Shown piece by piece: positions 55,740-64,000 of a stretch of 64,000 bases of DNA. The stretch comes from Bosea sp. 685. Its GTDB lineage: Bacteria; Pseudomonadota; Alphaproteobacteria; Rhizobiales; Beijerinckiaceae. The translations under genes and the position numbers were made by a program. The stretch is taken from contig NZ_CP134779.1 of assembly GCF_031884435.1 (NCBI RefSeq), positions 2,480,001-2,544,000 on the forward strand, given 5' to 3'. The notes beneath the pieces were generated by a model. That model made no database searches, was not told the DNA's origin, and saw nothing but the letters and a program-made list of their open reading frames with translations. The stretch's first letter is position 1. Each line of letters starts with the position of its first letter.

Positions 55740-56962
55740 TGTCCGTCCGTCGTCTAGCCCCCGATCACGTCCAGCCCGCCTCCTTCGCCTTTGATGCGGC
55801 GAATGAGAACTGGGCCGACCAGCAGATCGCCAAATACCCGGCAGGCCGGCAAGCCTCGGCCGTGATCCCGCTGTTGTGGAAGGCGCAGGAGCAGCATCAG
55901 GGCTGGGTGCCGCGTGCCGCGATCGAGGCGGTGGCCAGGAAGCTCGACATGGCGCCGATGCGCGTCATGGAGATCGCGACCTTCTACACCATGTTCAACC
56001 TGCAGCCGGTGGGTGAGCATTTCATCCAGCTCTGCGGCACCACGCCCTGCGCCTTGCGCGGCGCCGAGGCGCTGAAGAAGGTCTGCGAGGACGTGATCGG
56101 CCCACAATCGACCGTGAGCGCCGACGGCAAGCTCTCCTGGCTCGAGGTCGAGTGCCTCGGCGCCTGCTGCAACGCCCCGATGGCGCAGATCAATTTCGAC
56201 TATTACGAAGACCTGACGCCCGATAATTTCCGCGCGCTCCTCGACGATTTGCGCCAGGGACGGCCGACCAAGCCAGGCCCGCAGAATGATCGCTCCTGCT
56301 CGGAGCCGCTCGGCGGCGGCGAGACCTTGAAGGATCCCGCGCTCTATGACGGCACCGTGATCGGCGCCGGCGACTGGCAGAAGCGCATTGCCGAACAGCG
56401 CAAGGCTGCCGCTGAAGCCGCCGCGGCCAAGGCTGCGGCCGAAGCGGCCGCGAAAGCCGCCGAGGCGACGCCAGTCGCAGTGGAGACCAAGCCCGCGAGC
56501 GAGACGGCGGCTGCAAGCCGGCCCAAGCCCTCCGCTCCGGCCCAGCCCTCGAGCGCGGCCAACGACACGCCTGCCGCCAGCGGCAAAGTCGAGGCGAAGG
56601 CCGTCACGGAATCTGCCAAGCCGGCGGCCAAGGCCCCCGTCAAGCCGAAGGCCGAACCGGAGCCGGCCTCGGCCGTCGCGGAGACGAAGCCCGAATTGCT
56701 GACCGCTGCGCGCGGGGGCAAGGGCGATGATCTCGAACTGATCTGGGGCGTCGGCCCCAAGCTTGCGACGATGCTCAACGAGATGGGTGTCTGGCATTTC
56801 GACCAGATCGCGAGCTGGAAGGCCGAGGAACTCGCCTGGGTCGATGCGCGACTGACCGGCTTCAAAGGCCGCGCCACGCGCGACGACTGGATTTCGCAGG
56901 CGAAAAAACTTGCGACAGGCTGGCGGCCGGAATCGGCCCTCGGCGACAAGCCGGTGAAGTGA
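55739..56962 (+). CDS. nuoE: NADH-quinone oxidoreductase subunit E with long C-terminal extension
   Basis: A 407-aa protein. The first ~190 residues are the thioredoxin-like [2Fe-2S] subunit of the NADH-input module ([12 protein letters not shown] and [10 protein letters not shown] supply the four Cys). Beyond this comes a low-complexity Ala/Lys/Pro/Glu linker (about 215-320) and a terminal helix-hairpin-helix-like domain ([20 protein letters not shown]). Such an extension is known in alphaproteobacterial NuoE; E. coli NuoE has ~166 aa. Confidence 0.96.
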   Translation: MSVRRLAPDHVQPASFAFDAANENWADQQIAKYPAGRQASAVIPLLWKAQEQHQGWVPRAAIEAVARKLDMAPMRVMEIATFYTMFNLQPVGEHFIQLCGTTPCALRGAEALKKVCEDVIGPQSTVSADGKLSWLEVECLGACCNAPMAQINFDYYEDLTPDNFRALLDDLRQGRPTKPGPQNDRSCSEPLGGGETLKDPALYDGTVIGAGDWQKRIAEQRKAAAEAAAAKAAAEAAAKAAEATPVAVETKPASETAAASRPKPSAPAQPSSAANDTPAASGKVEAKAVTESAKPAAKAPVKPKAEPEPASAVAETKPELLTAARGGKGDDLELIWGVGPKLATMLNEMGVWHFDQIASWKAEELAWVDARLTGFKGRATRDDWISQAKKLATGWRPESALGDKPVK

Positions 56963-56972
56963 GGCGAAGACG

Positions 56973-58277
56973 ATGCTTGCTGATCGCGACCGCATTTTCA
57001 CCAATCTCTACGGCCGGCACGACCTTTCGCTGAAGGGCGCGATGGCGCGTGGCGCCTGGGACGGCACCAAATTCCTGCTCGAACAGGGCAAGGACTGGAT
57101 CATCGACGAGATGAAGAAGTCCGGCCTGCGTGGGCGCGGCGGCGCGGGCTTCCCGACCGGCCTGAAATGGTCGTTCATGCCCAAGGTCAGCGACGGCCGG
57201 CCGAGCTATCTCGTCGTCAATGCCGACGAGTCGGAGCCGGGCACCTGCAAGGATCGCGAGATCATGCGCAACGACCCGCATACGCTGGTCGAGGGCTGCC
57301 TGATCGCCTCCTTCGCGATGGGCGCGAACGCGGCTTACATCTATATCCGCGGCGAATATGTCCGTGAGCGCGAGGCGCTGCAGCGCGCCGTCGACGAGGC
57401 CTATGAGGCAAACCTCATCGGCAAGAACAACAAGCACGGCTATCCCTTTGATCTTTATGTGCATCACGGTGCAGGCGCCTATATCTGCGGCGAAGAAACG
57501 GCGCTGTTGGAGAGCCTCGAAGGCAAGAAGGGCATGCCGCGGCTGAAGCCGCCATTCCCGGCCAATGTCGGCCTCTATGGCTGCCCGACCACCGTGAACA
57601 ACGTCGAGTCGATCGCAGTCGCGCCGACCATCCTGCGTCGTGGCGCGGCCTGGTTCTCCTCGCTCGGCAACCCCAACAATGTCGGCACCAAGCTGTTCTG
57701 CGTCTCCGGCCATGTGAACAAGCCCTGCAATGTCGAAGAGGTGATGGGCATCCCCTTCCGCGAACTGATCGACCGCCATTGCGGCGGCGTGCGCGGCGGC
57801 TGGGATAACCTCATGGCAGTCATTCCCGGCGGCTCCTCGGTCCGCATGGTTCCGGCCGAGCAGATCATCGACACGCCGATGGATTTCGATTCGCTTTCCA
57901 AGCTGAAGTCGGGCCTGGGCACGGCGGCCGTCATCGTCATGGACAAGTCGACCGACATCGTCCGCGCCATCGCCCGCATCAGCTATTTCTACAAGCATGA
58001 GAGCTGCGGCCAGTGCACGCCTTGCCGCGAGGGCACGGGCTGGATGTGGCGCGTCATCAGCCGAATGGCCGAGGGCAGGGCGCAGAAGCGCGAGATCGAC
58101 ATGTTGCTCGACGTCACCAAGCAGATCGAGGGCCACACCATCTGCGCGCTCGGCGACGCCGCTGCCTGGCCGATCCAGGGCTTGATCGCGCATTTCCGTC
58201 ACGAGATCGAGAAGCGCATCGACGATTATGCCGCGAACCCGCATTCCGAGCCGGTTCGACTGATGGCGGCGGAGTGA
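56973..58277 (+). CDS. nuoF: NADH-quinone oxidoreductase subunit F
   Basis: A 434-aa flavoprotein that oxidises [20 protein letters not shown] binds [18 protein letters not shown] binds FMN, and [14 protein letters not shown] plus a later Cys hold cluster N3. Its stop overlaps the start of the small pentapeptide-like gene (TGATG). Confidence 0.98.
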   Translation: MLADRDRIFTNLYGRHDLSLKGAMARGAWDGTKFLLEQGKDWIIDEMKKSGLRGRGGAGFPTGLKWSFMPKVSDGRPSYLVVNADESEPGTCKDREIMRNDPHTLVEGCLIASFAMGANAAYIYIRGEYVREREALQRAVDEAYEANLIGKNNKHGYPFDLYVHHGAGAYICGEETALLESLEGKKGMPRLKPPFPANVGLYGCPTTVNNVESIAVAPTILRRGAAWFSSLGNPNNVGTKLFCVSGHVNKPCNVEEVMGIPFRELIDRHCGGVRGGWDNLMAVIPGGSSVRMVPAEQIIDTPMDFDSLSKLKSGLGTAAVIVMDKSTDIVRAIARISYFYKHESCGQCTPCREGTGWMWRVISRMAEGRAQKREIDMLLDVTKQIEGHTICALGDAAAWPIQGLIAHFRHEIEKRIDDYAANPHSEPVRLMAAE

Positions 58278-58585
58278 TGGCGATGAAGCTGGAAGGCGCG
58301 CGCGAACGGATCGAGGCGGCGAAGTCGGAGCTGTCTGGCTCGATGTTCGACGATGTGAATCTGTCGGGTTCGACATTCCACAACGCGAACATGTCGGGTG
58401 CGTCCTTCGACGATATCAACATGTCGGGTTGGACCGTGCACAACGCGAACCTATCCGGCTGGAAGGTGAGCAAGGTCAACCTTGCCGGAGCCTCCTTCAG
58501 CGAAGGGCGCTATGACGGCATGACAATCGACGGCATTCCGGTGACCGATCTTCTCGAAGCCTATCGCGCGGCGCAGGCAAGCTAA
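58277..58585 (+). CDS. Pentapeptide-repeat-like small protein embedded in the nuo operon
   Basis: A 102-aa protein of about ten-residue period: [40 protein letters not shown], then KVNLAGASF. This looks like two-turn units of a short right-handed beta-helix. The N-terminal ~18 residues are helical and charged; the end reads [14 protein letters not shown]. It overlaps nuoF (TGATG) and nuoG (TAATG), so it is translated with complex I. It is not a standard complex I subunit. ATG 58283, eight bases after GGAG, is an alternative start. Confidence 0.85.
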   Translation: MAMKLEGARERIEAAKSELSGSMFDDVNLSGSTFHNANMSGASFDDINMSGWTVHNANLSGWKVSKVNLAGASFSEGRYDGMTIDGIPVTDLLEAYRAAQAS

Positions 58586-60648
58586 TGACAAAACTCCTCA
58601 TCGACGGCATCGAGGTCGACGTTCCCGCCGACTACACCGTGCTCCAGGCCTGCGAGGCCGCCGGCGCCGAAGTGCCGCGCTTCTGCTTCCATGAGCGGCT
58701 CTCCATCGCCGGCAATTGCCGCATGTGCCTGGTCGAGGTGAAGGGTGGCCCGCCCAAGCCCCAGGCCTCCTGCGCCATCGGCGTGCGCGATCTCCGCCCC
58801 GGCCCCAATGGCGAGCCGCCGGTCGTCTCGACCAAGTCGCCCATGGTCAAGAAGGCGCGCGAGGGGGTGATGGAGTTCCTCCTGATCAACCACCCGCTGG
58901 ATTGCCCGATCTGCGACCAGGGCGGCGAATGCGACCTGCAGGACCAGGCCATGGCCTATGGCGTGGATAATTCCCGCTATGCCGAGAACAAGCGCGCGGT
59001 CGAGGACAAATATATCGGCCCGCTGGTGAAGACCTCGATGACGCGCTGCATCCAGTGCACGCGCTGCGTCCGCTTCACCACCGAAGTCGCCGGCGGCACC
59101 GATCTCGGCGCGATCGGTCGCGGCGAGGACATGGAGATCACGACCTATCTCGAACAGGCGATGACCTCCGAATTGCAGGGCAACATCGTCGATCTCTGCC
59201 CGGTCGGCGCGCTGACCTCGAAGCCCTATCAGAACAAGGCCCGGCCCTGGGAGCTGACCAAGACCGAATCCATCGACGTGATGGATGCGGTCGGCTCGGC
59301 GATCCGCGTCGATTCCCGTGGCCGCGAGGTGATGCGCATCCTGCCGCGCATCAACGAGGCGGTGAACGAGGAGTGGATCTCCGACAAGACCCGCCACATC
59401 GTCGACGGCCTGCGTACGCAGCGGCTCGACCGGCCCTATATCCGCCAGAACGGCGCACTGAAGCCGGCAAGCTGGAACGAGGCCTTCGCGCTGATCGCGT
59501 CGAAGGTGAAGGCAGCCAAGCCTGAGAAGGTCGGCGCGATCACAGGGGATCTCGCCGCAGTCGAGGAGATGTTCGCGCTGAAAAGCCTGATGGCTTCGCT
59601 TGGATCAGCCAATCTCGACGGCCGCCAGGATGGCACGAAGCTCGATCCGAAGTTCGGCCGCGCCTCCTACATCCTGAACGCCGGTATCGCCGGCATCGAC
59701 GAGGCGGATTCGCTGCTGATCATCGGCGCCAACCCGCGCAAGGAAGCGCCGATCCTGAATGCGCGCATTCGCAAGCGCTGGCTGCGCGGCGATTTCAAGG
59801 TCAGCCTGATCGGCGAAAAGGTCGATCTGACCTATGATTACGACTATCTCGGCGCCGGCAGCGATACGCTCGCCGAGCTGATCAAGACGGCGACCGCGGC
59901 CAAGGCCAAGCCGATGGTGCTGGTCGGGCAGGGCGCTCTCGCCCGTGCCGACGGCGCCGCGATCCTCTCCATGGCCGCCAAAGCGGCGCAGGTGTTGGGT
60001 GGTGCGGGCGAAGGCTGGAACGGCTTTGGCGTGCTGCACACGGCGGCCGCCCGCGTCGGCTCGCTCGATCTCGGCTTCGTGCCAGGTGAGGGGGGCTTGG
60101 ATGTCGCCGGCATGATCGCGCCAGGCGCACTCGATGTGCTCTTCCTGCTCGGCGCCGACGAGATCGACGTGCCGGCAGGCGCTTTCGTGATCTATCAGGG
60201 CACGCATGGCGACAAGGGCGCTCATCGCGCCGATGTCATTCTGCCGGGCGCTGCCTATACCGAGAAGTCGGGCACCTATGCCAACACCGAGGGCCGGGTG
60301 CAGATGACCGATCGCGCCACCTTCCCGCCGGGCGACGCCCGCGAGGATTGGGCGATCCTGCGTGCGCTTTCCGCCGCGCTCGGCAAGACCTTGCCCTTCG
60401 ACTCGCTCGCGGGCCTGCGCAAGGCGCTCTACGAGGCCTATCCGCACTTTGCGGCTCTCGACAGCCTGCCAGCGTCGGATGCGAGCGGGCTTGGCAAGCT
60501 CGCCGGTCTCGGTGGCAAGGCCGAGAAGGCGGGCTTCGTCTCGCCCGTCAGTGATTTCTACCAGACCAACCCGATCGCGCGCGCATCCGCCGTGATGGCC
60601 GAATGTTCGGCGCTGGCCTCGGGTCGGCTTCGGCAGGCGGCGGAGTAA
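58585..60648 (+). CDS. nuoG: NADH-quinone oxidoreductase subunit G
   Basis: A 687-aa iron-sulfur subunit. The [2Fe-2S] ferredoxin domain ([19 protein letters not shown]), the His-Cys cluster motif [17 protein letters not shown] and the [10 protein letters not shown] region come first, then a molybdopterin-oxidoreductase-like fold without a cofactor. ATG 58585 overlaps the stop of the pentapeptide gene. Confidence 0.97.
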   Translation: MTKLLIDGIEVDVPADYTVLQACEAAGAEVPRFCFHERLSIAGNCRMCLVEVKGGPPKPQASCAIGVRDLRPGPNGEPPVVSTKSPMVKKAREGVMEFLLINHPLDCPICDQGGECDLQDQAMAYGVDNSRYAENKRAVEDKYIGPLVKTSMTRCIQCTRCVRFTTEVAGGTDLGAIGRGEDMEITTYLEQAMTSELQGNIVDLCPVGALTSKPYQNKARPWELTKTESIDVMDAVGSAIRVDSRGREVMRILPRINEAVNEEWISDKTRHIVDGLRTQRLDRPYIRQNGALKPASWNEAFALIASKVKAAKPEKVGAITGDLAAVEEMFALKSLMASLGSANLDGRQDGTKLDPKFGRASYILNAGIAGIDEADSLLIIGANPRKEAPILNARIRKRWLRGDFKVSLIGEKVDLTYDYDYLGAGSDTLAELIKTATAAKAKPMVLVGQGALARADGAAILSMAAKAAQVLGGAGEGWNGFGVLHTAAARVGSLDLGFVPGEGGLDVAGMIAPGALDVLFLLGADEIDVPAGAFVIYQGTHGDKGAHRADVILPGAAYTEKSGTYANTEGRVQMTDRATFPPGDAREDWAILRALSAALGKTLPFDSLAGLRKALYEAYPHFAALDSLPASDASGLGKLAGLGGKAEKAGFVSPVSDFYQTNPIARASAVMAECSALASGRLRQAAE

Positions 60649-60654
60649 GCGGCC

Positions 60655-61674
60655 ATGAACTGGGATCTCGTCCTCGACCTCGCGATCATGCTCGGTAAGA
60701 GCCTGCTGCTGCTGGTCTGCCTGCTCGTCTTCATCGCCTATATCCTGCTCGCCGACCGCAAGATCTGGGCGGCGGTGCAGTTGCGTCGCGGCCCCAACGT
60801 GGTCGGGCCCTTCGGCCTGTTCCAGAGTTTCGCCGATCTGCTGAAATTCGCCTTCAAGGAGCCGATCATCCCGTCCAGCGCCAATAAGGGCGTGTTCCTG
60901 CTGGCGCCGCTGATCTCCTGCTTCCTGTCGCTGGGCGCCTGGGCGGTCATTCCGGTGGCGGAAGGCTGGGCGATCGCGGACATCAATGTCGGCGTGCTCT
61001 ACATCCTGGCGATCTCGTCGCTGGGGGTCTACGGCGTGATCATGGCCGGCTGGGCCTCGAACTCGAAATATCCCTTCATGGGCGCGCTGCGCTCGGCGGC
61101 GCAGATGGTTTCCTACGAGGTCTCGATCGGCTTCGTCATCATCACGGTGCTGCTCTGCGTCGGCTCGCTGAACCTGACGGCGATCGTCGAGGCGCAGAAC
61201 ACCAGCTGGGGCATGCTGCGCTGGTACTGGCTGCCGCTCTTCCCGATGTTCATCGTCTTCTTCATCTCGGCCCTGGCCGAGACGAACCGCCCGCCCTTCG
61301 ACCTGCCGGAAGCGGAATCGGAGCTCGTCGCCGGCTTCATGGTCGAGTATTCCTCGACGCCCTATCTGCTGTTCATGCTCGGCGAATACGTGGCGATCAT
61401 GACCATGTGCTCGCTGACGACGATCCTGTTCCTGGGGGGCTGGCTGCCGCCGTTCCCGATCGCGCCCTTCACCTGGCTGCCCGGCGTGTTCTGGTTCGCG
61501 CTCAAGGTCTGCCTCGTTTTCTTCATGTTCGCGATGGTGAAGGCCTTCGTGCCGCGCTACCGCTACGACCAGTTGATGCGCCTGGGCTGGAAGGTCTTCC
61601 TGCCGCTCTCGCTGGTCTCGGTCGTGGTCGTGGCCTTCGTGCTGCAGGTCACGGGTTGGGGGCCGGTGCATTGA
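60655..61674 (+). CDS. nuoH: NADH-quinone oxidoreductase subunit H
   Basis: A 339-aa eight-helix membrane subunit at the quinone entrance. [44 protein letters not shown] and [21 protein letters not shown] are diagnostic. Six bases after nuoG. Confidence 0.98.
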   Translation: MNWDLVLDLAIMLGKSLLLLVCLLVFIAYILLADRKIWAAVQLRRGPNVVGPFGLFQSFADLLKFAFKEPIIPSSANKGVFLLAPLISCFLSLGAWAVIPVAEGWAIADINVGVLYILAISSLGVYGVIMAGWASNSKYPFMGALRSAAQMVSYEVSIGFVIITVLLCVGSLNLTAIVEAQNTSWGMLRWYWLPLFPMFIVFFISALAETNRPPFDLPEAESELVAGFMVEYSSTPYLLFMLGEYVAIMTMCSLTTILFLGGWLPPFPIAPFTWLPGVFWFALKVCLVFFMFAMVKAFVPRYRYDQLMRLGWKVFLPLSLVSVVVVAFVLQVTGWGPVH

Positions 61675-61711
61675 TGACGACCACCCTGACGACGCATAAG
61701 GATTTTGCGCG

Positions 61712-62200
61712 ATGACATTCGCTCAAGCCGCCAAGGGTTTGCTCCTCAAGGAGTTCGTCGGGGCGTTCGTCCTGTCGATGCGCTATTTCTTCAAGCCGAA
61801 GGCGACGCTGAACTATCCCTTCGAGAAGGGCATGCTCTCACCGCGCTTCCGGGGCGAGCACGCTTTGCGCCGCTATCCCAATGGCGAGGAACGCTGCATC
61901 GCCTGCAAGCTCTGCGAGGCGATTTGCCCGGCCCAGGCCATCACCATCGAGGCCGGCCCGCGCCGCAATGACGGCACGCGCCGCACGACGCGCTACGACA
62001 TCGACATGACGAAGTGCATCTATTGCGGCTTCTGCCAGGAGGCATGCCCGGTCGACGCCATCGTCGAGGGGCCGAATTTCGAGTTCGCGACCGAGACCCG
62101 CGAGGAGCTGTTCTACGACAAGGACAGGCTGCTCGCCAACGGCGCGCGCTGGGAGCGCGAGATCGCGCGCAACATCGCGATGGACGCTCCGTATCGGTAG
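61712..62200 (+). CDS. nuoI: NADH-quinone oxidoreductase subunit I
   Basis: A 162-aa subunit with two [4Fe-4S] ferredoxin motifs, [12 protein letters not shown] and [12 protein letters not shown], which carry clusters N6a and N6b. An N-terminal amphipathic helix associates with the membrane. Followed by a palindromic repeat before nuoJ. Confidence 0.98.
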   Translation: MTFAQAAKGLLLKEFVGAFVLSMRYFFKPKATLNYPFEKGMLSPRFRGEHALRRYPNGEERCIACKLCEAICPAQAITIEAGPRRNDGTRRTTRYDIDMTKCIYCGFCQEACPVDAIVEGPNFEFATETREELFYDKDRLLANGARWEREIARNIAMDAPYR

Positions 62201-62206
62201 GAATTG

Positions 62207-62257
62207 GGCAATCGGCAGTGGGCAGTAGCAAGCGCGATCCAACGACTGCCGATTGCC
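62207..62257. repeat. Palindromic repeat between nuoI and nuoJ
   Basis: GGCAATCGGCAGT and ACTGCCGATTGCC are 13-base inverted arms around 25 nt; a second related pair (GGGCAGT and CTACTGCC) continues outward. Such GGCAATCGGCAGT units occur as mobile intergenic repeats in many genomes. It falls inside the nuo operon, in a 160-bp gap, the largest gap in this operon. Confidence 0.75.
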
Positions 62258-62360
62258 TACTGCCAACTGCCCTGACTATAGACGCTCCAAACTGCGCCCG
62301 GCCCGAGAGTCGGTCGCTTTGCAACGAGGACCGCTCGCAAGGGCGGAAAGGCTGGCCAGG

Positions 62361-62981
62361 ATGAACGCCTCAGCGGCTTTCTTCTATCTCTTCGCAGGCG
62401 TCACCGTCGCTTCGGCGTTCATGGTGGTGACCTCGCGCAATCCCGTTCATTCCGTGCTGTTCCTGATCCTGGCCTTCGTCAACGCGGCGGGGCTGTTCAT
62501 GCTGCTCGGCGCCGAGTTCCTGGCGATGCTGCTGATCGTGGTCTATGTCGGCGCGGTCGCGGTGCTGTTCCTCTTCGTGGTGATGATGCTCGACGTCGAT
62601 TTCGCCGAGTTCCGCCAGGGCTTCCTGAACTATCTGCCGATCGGGGCGCTGATCGGCCTGATCTTCGCGGTCGAATTGCTGCTGGTGGTCGGAGCCTGGG
62701 TCATCGATCCGAAGATCGTCAGCACGCCGGTGGCGCCGATCCCGGCCAACCTGACCAACACCGCGGCGCTCGGCCAGGTGCTGTACACGCAGTATGTCTA
62801 CTACTTCCAGGCAGCCGGCCTCGTCCTGCTCGTCGCCATGATCGGCGCCATCGTGCTGACCCTGCGCGAGCGCGTTGGCATCAAGCGCCAGGACATCACC
62901 CAGCAGAACGCTCGCACCAAGGCGACTGCGATGGAAGTGAAGCAGGTTCCTTCCCGCGCCGGCATCGAGGAGACGGTCTGA
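62361..62981 (+). CDS. nuoJ: NADH-quinone oxidoreductase subunit J
   Basis: A 206-aa membrane subunit with five helices. [33 protein letters not shown] and [17 protein letters not shown], with the pi-bulge helix, are typical. ATG 62361 begins just before the first helix and follows CCAGG; upstream frame (from 62253) comes from the repeat and is not coding. Coupled to nuoK (TGATG). Confidence 0.96.
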   Translation: MNASAAFFYLFAGVTVASAFMVVTSRNPVHSVLFLILAFVNAAGLFMLLGAEFLAMLLIVVYVGAVAVLFLFVVMMLDVDFAEFRQGFLNYLPIGALIGLIFAVELLLVVGAWVIDPKIVSTPVAPIPANLTNTAALGQVLYTQYVYYFQAAGLVLLVAMIGAIVLTLRERVGIKRQDITQQNARTKATAMEVKQVPSRAGIEETV

Positions 62982-63286
62982 TGATCGGACTGGGCCATTA
63001 TCTCGCGGTCAGCGCGATCCTGTTCACGCTCGGCGTGCTCGGCATCTTCATCAACCGCAAGAACGTCATCGTCATCCTGATGTCGATCGAGCTCATCCTG
63101 CTCGCGGTCAACATCAACCTCGTCGCCTTCTCGAGCTTCCTGAACGACATCGTCGGCCAGGTCTTCGCGCTTCTGGTGCTGACGGTCGCGGCGGCTGAAG
63201 CCGCCATCGGGCTCGCCATCCTCGTCGTCTACTTCCGTAACCGCGGCACGATCGCGGTGGAAGACATCAACATGATGAAAGGCTGA
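62981..63286 (+). CDS. nuoK: NADH-quinone oxidoreductase subunit K
   Basis: A 101-aa three-helix subunit related to MrpC. Conserved glutamates lie in [16 protein letters not shown] and [17 protein letters not shown], part of the proton channel. Shares a base with the nuoJ stop. Confidence 0.97.
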   Translation: MIGLGHYLAVSAILFTLGVLGIFINRKNVIVILMSIELILLAVNINLVAFSSFLNDIVGQVFALLVLTVAAAEAAIGLAILVVYFRNRGTIAVEDINMMKG

Positions 63287-63312
63287 GCGCAGCACGCGCC
63301 CGGATCCAGCCC

Positions 63313-64000
63313 ATGTATCACGCGATCGTCTTCCTCCCTCTGATCGGCTTCCTGATCGCTGGCCTGTTCGGCCGGCTGATCGGCGCGCGCGGCTCGGAGA
63401 TCGTCACCACCTCTTTGCTCGTCGTCTGCGCGGTCCTATCCTGGATCGCCTTCTTCCAGGTCGGCTTCGGCCACGGCACCACCCGCGTCCAGATCGCGAC
63501 CTGGATGGCCTCGGGCGATCTGCGCGTCGACTGGGCCTTCCGCGTGGACACGCTGACCGCGGTGATGCTGGTCGTCGTCAACACCGTCTCCTGCCTCGTG
63601 CACCTCTACTCGATCGGCTACATGCATGAGGATGCGCATCGGCCGCGCTTCTTCGCGTATCTGTCGCTCTTCACCTTCGCCATGCTGATGCTGATCACCT
63701 CGGACAACCTCGTCCAGATGTTCTTCGGCTGGGAAGGCGTGGGTCTCGCCTCCTATCTGCTGATCGGCTTCTGGTACCAGAAGCCCTCGGCCAATGCGGC
63801 GGCGATGAAGGCCTTCATCGTCAACCGCGTCGGCGATTTCGGCTTCGCGCTCGGCATCTTCCTGGTCTTCGTGCTGTTCGGCTCGGTCGGATTCGACGCC
63901 ATCTTCCCGCGCGTCGGCGACCTGACCAATCAGAGCTTCAAGTTTCTCGGCCATGATTGGCATGCGCTGACGCTTGCCGCCCTGCTGCTGTTCATGGGCG
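63313..64000 (+). CDS. nuoL: NADH-quinone oxidoreductase subunit L, N-terminal part (cut by window edge)
   Basis: The first 229 codons of an antiporter-like proton-pumping subunit, continuing beyond the window. MYHAIVFLPLIGFLIAGLFG opens the protein, and LFTFAMLMLITSDNLVQMFFGWEGVGLASYLLIGFWY, with the essential Glu of the fifth helix, identifies NuoL. Starts 26 bp after nuoK. Confidence 0.95.
   Translation, partial: MYHAIVFLPLIGFLIAGLFGRLIGARGSEIVTTSLLVVCAVLSWIAFFQVGFGHGTTRVQIATWMASGDLRVDWAFRVDTLTAVMLVVVNTVSCLVHLYSIGYMHEDAHRPRFFAYLSLFTFAMLMLITSDNLVQMFFGWEGVGLASYLLIGFWYQKPSANAAAMKAFIVNRVGDFGFALGIFLVFVLFGSVGFDAIFPRVGDLTNQSFKFLGHDWHALTLAALLLFMG

Noticed and set aside
59605..61671. A 688-codon open frame on the minus strand opposite nuoG and nuoH
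   Set aside because: Antisense shadow with no motif, while both plus-strand genes are conserved complex I subunits.

Overview
The window is a gene-dense, GC-rich chromosomal segment of an alphaproteobacterium of the order Hyphomicrobiales (Rhizobiales). Bosea or a close relative is my best guess. The order is supported by the divK-pleD pair, eipB, a DUF983/nudix/rpmG block behind rnr, the tig-clpP-clpX-lon block, an alphaproteobacterial NuoE with a long C-terminal extension, and an acdR/acdS pair. The genus is inferred from gene content and style only; no database search was possible. There is no prophage, transposase, CRISPR array or rRNA operon.

Layout. 1-3.7 kb: the 5' end of kdsA, then clpS-clpA and a small membrane protein. 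3.7-7.6 kb: an exported hydrolase, an AzlC/AzlD exporter pair, and an ECF41 sigma factor coupled to an AhpD-like carboxymuconolactone-decarboxylase protein. 7.6-11.4 kb: a minus-strand operon ridA-gdpD-FemAB-like-(divergent 2H phosphoesterase?)-HIT, divergent from eipB. 12.4-16 kb: dinB, DUF3572, then divK-pleD (cell cycle and c-di-GMP). 16-21.1 kb: small exported or membrane proteins, rpmG, nudix, DUF983 and rnr; a short ORF with an exceptionally long Shine-Dalgarno and an intrinsic terminator lies upstream of rnr. 21.7-27.4 kb: the urea ABC transporter urtABCDE behind a sigma-54-type promoter. 27.5-29.5 kb: acdR/acdS (ACC deaminase). 29.5-35.9 kb: DUF2000/AraC, then a polar amino-acid ABC transporter operon with an argininosuccinate-lyase paralogue and a divergent LysR regulator. 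36-39.4 kb: NAD-type 6-phosphogluconate dehydrogenase plus gluconokinase, and a DoxX protein next to a multicopper-oxidase-fold protein lacking most copper ligands.

39.5-46.3 kb: tRNA-Leu(UAG), then the protein-quality-control block tig-clpP-clpX-lon. 46.3-50.6 kb: a MerR-like remnant, tRNA-Val(UAC), a four-gene minus-strand glycan/lipid-modification cluster (GT2, methyltransferase, GtrA, GT-C-like), and tRNA-Asp(GUC). 50.7-52.6 kb: a ModA-like binding protein, an M15-like peptidase and an HdeA-like protein. 52.9 kb to the right edge: the complex I operon nuoABCDEFGHIJKL (nuoL truncated by the window), with a pentapeptide-repeat-like gene embedded between nuoF and nuoG.

Themes: protein turnover (ClpS/A/P/X, Lon, trigger factor, RNase R); nitrogen scavenging (urea transport, ACC deaminase, amino-acid transport with an ArgH paralogue); envelope maintenance (EipB, M15, HdeA-like, glycosyltransferases); and respiration. 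The features I would most like checked are the extended-SD mini-ORF before rnr, the nuo-embedded pentapeptide protein, the copper-less MCO, the tRNA-bounded glycan cluster, the ArgH-paralogue transporter operon and the divergent 2H-like protein.
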